From Promethearchaeia archaeon (GTDB lineage Archaea; Asgardarchaeota; Lokiarchaeia; Sigyniarchaeales; SOKP01), in assembly GCA_029856445.1 (NCBI GenBank), contig JAHQWY010000143.1:1-8903 (forward strand): 8,903 bases of DNA. The letters are read 5' to 3'. Positions 6,775 through 8,903 of the stretch are shown one piece after another. Every line of letters begins with the position of its first letter. Position 1 is the stretch's first letter. Below the pieces are notes generated by a model. The model made no database searches. It was not told the DNA's origin and saw only the letters and a program-made list of their open reading frames with translations. The translations under genes and the position numbers were made by a program.

Positions 6775-7047
6775 TCAAGTTCTCCTTACTGATTTGTCTC
6801 GTTGTGAAATTTGATGACTATGGATGGCGCACGAAATACAATAATATTTGGTCGAAGAAGAACTCTGTATTATTGTCCCTGCTTTTTTAAGTTCAGTATA
6901 CATTCTAGCATCCACTAGAGAAGTTCTTCTTGTAACAGCTTTAGCTTTACTACGAGCAACAAATCGACCACATTTATAGCATTGAACTTTGCTGTCTTGA
7001 CCCTTCTGGCTTCCAGTTTTTCCCCCACTTTTTCTCTTTTTAGGAAT
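6775..7047 (-). CDS. rps26e: Small ribosomal subunit protein S26e, apparent ATT start codon
   Basis: The minus-strand frame ending at the TGA (6777-6775) encodes a 90-residue S26e, a zinc-binding protein of the small subunit located near the mRNA exit region. The family pattern is plain: a basic N-terminus PKKRKSGGKTG, zinc cysteines C23 and C26 in QCYKCGRFV, the basic stretch RSKAKAVTRRTSLVD, and C70 and C73 in KYYCISCAIHS. The length fits archaeal homologues. The usual initiator is missing. The family begins MPKKR, and here the codon before PKKR is ATT (7047-7045). The only codons between the in-frame TAG at 7059-7057 and PKKR are CTG, ATT, TTT and ATT; none is ATG, GTG or TTG. A consensus TATA box 38 bases upstream supports the ATT position. 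Explanations are a true AUU (or CUG) start, or a base error in the assembly. S26e occurs in eukaryotes and TACK/Asgard archaea, which narrows the host. Confidence 0.92.
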   Translation of the reverse strand: MPKKRKSGGKTGSQKGQDSKVQCYKCGRFVARSKAKAVTRRTSLVDARMYTELKKAGTIIQSSSSTKYYCISCAIHSHQISQRDKSVRRT

Positions 7048-7077
7048 AAAAATCAGCTAGTTTTAATTTTGTTTAGT

Positions 7078-7085
7078 TATTTAAA
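7078..7085 (-). promoter_or_regulatory. TATA box (box A) of rps26e
   Basis: The minus strand reads TTTAAATA from 7085 to 7078, identical to the box before the gene at 918. Its first base lies 38 bases from the ATT at 7047, again the same spacing. It follows directly after a T7 run (7089-7083, overlapping), which may end transcripts of the upstream phosphatidyltransferase gene. This implies that rps26e is transcribed on its own with a very short leader. Confidence 0.65.
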
Positions 7086-7209
7086 AAAATTCTAAAGAGA
7101 ATTAATTTTATAAAACTTAAAAAATTTTTCCTTAACCTTCATAAAATTTTAAAATAAATTGGTAGGATTTTCTTCTATAAATTTAGACAAATATTAGCAT
7201 TATTTAGAT

Positions 7210-7905
7210 TTATACTTTTAAAGTCTTAAATGTATGATTTAATCTTTGAAGGACAGTATAAATTAAGGTAATTGTGAAAAGAATTATACCAATAAGAAAG
7301 ACTGGTGTAACTGGTATTCTAGTGATAAAGGGGATCGCAAATGCAAAAGGTTCATCAAACGAAAGGTCTGTTATAAAATAGAATATTAATTCTATAATTA
7401 TAGTAAAAAGCAAAAATAGGATCCGTTCAGCTCGCTCCATAAATCCAACACCTTTCATATTAACACCTTCATTTTCAGCTCTTGAACGAATGTAGGAAAT
7501 CATAATAACTAAAAATAGAATTATATAGCCTAATAAGTAGTCTAACAAACCTCCATAAATCAATCCTATAATACAAATAGCATCAGATAATCTATCTAAA
7601 TTTGAATCTAAAAATGCTCCGGCTTGAGTTTCTTTTTCTGTTCTTCTTGCCACTTCCCCATCAAATAAATCCATCGCACCACCTATTCCCATGATACTAG
7701 GAATAATCCAAGAAAGGTATACAGAAAAATATAATCCAAATATAGCAATTATTAAGGAGGAAACTATCAAACAGATGAATCCTACGAAAGAAATTGTATT
7801 TGGGGTAATGTTATGTTTAATTAGAAAGTCTACTGGACGATCTATATATCTAAGTGAAATTTCTCTTTGTCGAACCCTTTTCTGTGTATCTTTTATTTCA
7901 TTCAA
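7210..7905 (-). CDS. CDP-alcohol phosphatidyltransferase, archaetidylinositol phosphate synthase type
   Basis: The 231-residue integral membrane protein carries the complete CDP-alcohol phosphotransferase motif DX2DGX2ARX8GX3DX3D: DLFDGEVAR (79-87), G96, D100 and D104, all catalytic or metal-binding positions present. Such enzymes move a CDP-activated lipid onto an alcohol. Features after the motif, SRAENEGV (141-148), GFMERAER (154-161) and the C-terminal YTVLQRLNH (216-224), resemble archaeal archaetidylinositol phosphate synthases, which join CDP-archaeol and inositol-1-phosphate in the cytoplasmic membrane. Hydrophobic segments lie at about 37-60, 62-78, 108-138, 164-180 and 200-220. The substrate is inferred from these similarities only; glycerol-phosphate or serine enzymes share the core. 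The start is TTG at 7905, since an in-frame TAG lies two codons before it and a nearby ATG is out of frame. The gene lies 71 bases after trmY and could be co-transcribed with it. Confidence 0.88.
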   Translation of the reverse strand: MNEIKDTQKRVRQREISLRYIDRPVDFLIKHNITPNTISFVGFICLIVSSLIIAIFGLYFSVYLSWIIPSIMGIGGAMDLFDGEVARRTEKETQAGAFLDSNLDRLSDAICIIGLIYGGLLDYLLGYIILFLVIMISYIRSRAENEGVNMKGVGFMERAERILFLLFTIIIELIFYFITDLSFDEPFAFAIPFITRIPVTPVFLIGIILFTITLIYTVLQRLNHTFKTLKV

Positions 7906-7976
7906 ATCCTATATGTATCCTGAACTCCTATAATTTAGATTAATAATTTTAAAATTTCTTTCTAATAAAAAATTTA

Positions 7977-8573
7977 TTATAACAATAAAATGTGTAATTT
8001 CAACAATCTAATAACCGAAGAAGCCAAATATGATTGATTTCCAATGCTTATGGTTGGAATTTTTAGAGCTAATAATTCTTTTGAATTAAGAAAATCATCT
8101 TCCTGACTTCCGATAATAAACAAAATATTATTCATTTTTTGAATTCTATTTTTCAGCTTGAAAAAATCATTACCTTCTTCTCGTAAAGTAAATATATTAT
8201 AATTTATTTTTTGAAATTTCTCTATTGCTTTCGATATATTCAGGGTAGAAGTTCTAATCGCCTTAAGTGGATTATTATATGGTATTTCTTCTAAATTGTA
8301 TTTAATTAGGAATCTTACAAGATGCTTAGATAACATTAATTCATTTTTTGGAAAATTTCCATGATTGAACAGTTCTGGATCGAAAATATATGTCCCATAA
8401 TTGTCTAAAAAGACCCATATCTTAACATTTATTTCAAAATCTCCTTCAGTTAGTATAGCAGCTAATATACACCTTGAAATTACATCTAATCTGCCAGAAG
8501 ATCCCGGAATATTTTTAATTGTAAAGTTATCAACATTAACAGTTGGAGATTTAATGAAAAATATTAATTGCAT
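7977..8573 (-). CDS. trmY: tRNA (pseudouridine-54-N1)-methyltransferase TrmY
   Basis: The 198-residue product matches the archaeal TrmY (DUF358) family, SPOUT-class enzymes that methylate N1 of pseudouridine 54 in the tRNA T-loop using S-adenosylmethionine. The N-terminal hallmark is IPGSSGRLDVISRCILAAI (22-40), and the C-terminal part of the SPOUT trefoil knot is PTISIGNQSYLASSVIRLL (173-191), corresponding to the family's SLG...LHAD...V region. The knot loop usually carries a GDH-type motif; here the equivalent is IIGSQEDDF (153-161), so the family's aspartate after Gly is replaced by Ser and the downstream His is lost. This could alter cofactor binding or reflect divergence. Length is typical. 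The ATG at 8573 is well placed and has no Shine-Dalgarno motif upstream. It lies 66 bases after the transporter gene and 71 before the phosphatidyltransferase, on the same strand, so an operon is possible. Confidence 0.88.
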   Translation of the reverse strand: MQLIFFIKSPTVNVDNFTIKNIPGSSGRLDVISRCILAAILTEGDFEINVKIWVFLDNYGTYIFDPELFNHGNFPKNELMLSKHLVRFLIKYNLEEIPYNNPLKAIRTSTLNISKAIEKFQKINYNIFTLREEGNDFFKLKNRIQKMNNILFIIGSQEDDFLNSKELLALKIPTISIGNQSYLASSVIRLLKLHILLL

Positions 8574-8639
8574 CGGAGGAAATTAAAGAGAATTATATTA
8601 CATTATCAAGAATTTTCTTCTAAAGTAATTTATACTTTT

Positions 8640-8903
8640 TCAATTTGACTCATGAGGATCTATAGATTTAACTGTATAGTTTTTTCTATATCGCATAATC
8701 AAGTAGAATGAAGAAGACATCACAAAAATAGAAAGAACAATACCTAAAATGGCAGCACCATAGTCATTAGTAATAAAACTAAATAAAGGTATCCATGGGG
8801 ATATTAAATTATCTAACCATGATTCACCATTTTGATCGATCAATACACGTTCTAATCCATCTGGAGCATCAGACAATATACCGATAGTAAATCCAACTGC
8901 TAT
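8640..8903 (-). CDS. C-terminal part of CbiM/NikM- or CbiN-type Co/Ni transport protein (PDGLE domain), 5' end beyond window
   Basis: The frame is open to the window edge and ends at the stop at 8640, so about the last 87 residues are seen. They begin with the end of a membrane segment (IAVGFTIGIL), then the diagnostic SDAPDGLERV, an extracytoplasmic stretch of about 30 residues, and a final membrane helix (DYGAAILGIVLSIFVMSSSFYLIM) followed by a basic, cytoplasmic-type tail. This is the PDGLE domain of energy-coupling-factor cobalt/nickel transporters. It occurs as a separate CbiN/NikN-like subunit or fused to the C-terminus of CbiM/NikM; the part beyond the edge would tell which. An apparent in-frame internal start (TTG within ILSDAPDG) is unlikely to be real because it would cut off the preceding membrane segment. 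Cobalt would serve cobalamin and nickel would serve hydrogenases or CO dehydrogenase, but no partner ATPase is visible here. Confidence 0.85.
   Translation of the reverse strand: MAVGFTIGILSDAPDGLERVLIDQNGESWLDNLISPWIPLFSFITNDYGAAILGIVLSIFVMSSSFYLIMRYRKNYTVKSIDPHESN

Noticed and set aside
7092..7142. Minus-strand mini frame starting MKVKEKFF upstream of rps26e
   Set aside because: It ends after about 16 codons in another phase, does not resemble S26e, and lies before the likely promoter, so it does not supply the missing start codon.
7691..7933. Open plus-strand frame of 80 codons opposite the phosphatidyltransferase start
   Set aside because: It overlaps the catalytic-motif half of a clearly coding minus-strand gene, and its translation looks like reversed-strand noise.
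8401..8586. Open plus-strand frame of 61 codons opposite the trmY 5' end
   Set aside because: It lies across the conserved TrmY N-terminal motif on the other strand and has no recognisable features.
1..8903. CRISPR array, insertion sequence, tRNA or rRNA gene
   Set aside because: No regularly spaced repeats, transposase frame, terminal inverted repeats, tRNA cloverleaf or rRNA-like GC-rich block was seen on either strand.

Overview
This is a very AT-rich archaeal window, most likely from an Asgard archaeon (a Lokiarchaeia-like genome is my best guess) or a relative in the TACK group. The archaeal assignment rests on four recognisable genes: ribosomal protein S26e (eukaryotes plus TACK/Asgard archaea, absent from Euryarchaeota and bacteria), the tRNA pseudouridine-54 methyltransferase TrmY, an archaetidylinositol-phosphate-synthase-type CDP-alcohol transferase, and TATA-type promoters close to start codons without Shine-Dalgarno motifs. 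The Asgard assignment is inference.

Layout, left to right. 1-546 (minus) is the N-terminal part of an unidentified multi-pass membrane protein that runs off the left edge. 547-917 is a 371-base divergent intergenic region with promoter-like and repeat elements. 918-1946 (plus) is an AIR-synthase/HypE-like ATP-binding protein without the HypE cysteine tail. 2097-4019 (plus) is a 640-residue, phenylalanine-rich protein of unknown function. It converges, with a 2-base gap, on mobB (4022-4537, minus). 4682-6673 (plus) is a PIN-domain protein with a long helical, TPR-like middle and a separate C-terminal domain.

The right side is a minus-strand run. Read in transcription order it holds the C-terminus of a CbiM/NikM-type cobalt/nickel transporter subunit with a PDGLE domain (8903-8640, cut by the window edge), trmY (8573-7977), the CDP-alcohol phosphatidyltransferase (7905-7210) and rps26e (7047-6775).

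The window does not show one obvious pathway. It mixes housekeeping genes (ribosome, tRNA modification, lipid head-group synthesis) with metal and cofactor genes (MobB, the Co/Ni transporter, the HypE-like protein) and three lineage-restricted proteins. The strongest oddity is rps26e: its reading frame has no ATG, GTG or TTG at the expected position, and the conserved N-terminus begins at an ATT codon. That ATT lies 38 bases from a consensus TATA box, the same spacing as in the gene at 918. The best candidates for undescribed biology are the 640-residue protein and the PIN-helical fusion; I assign neither a cellular role.
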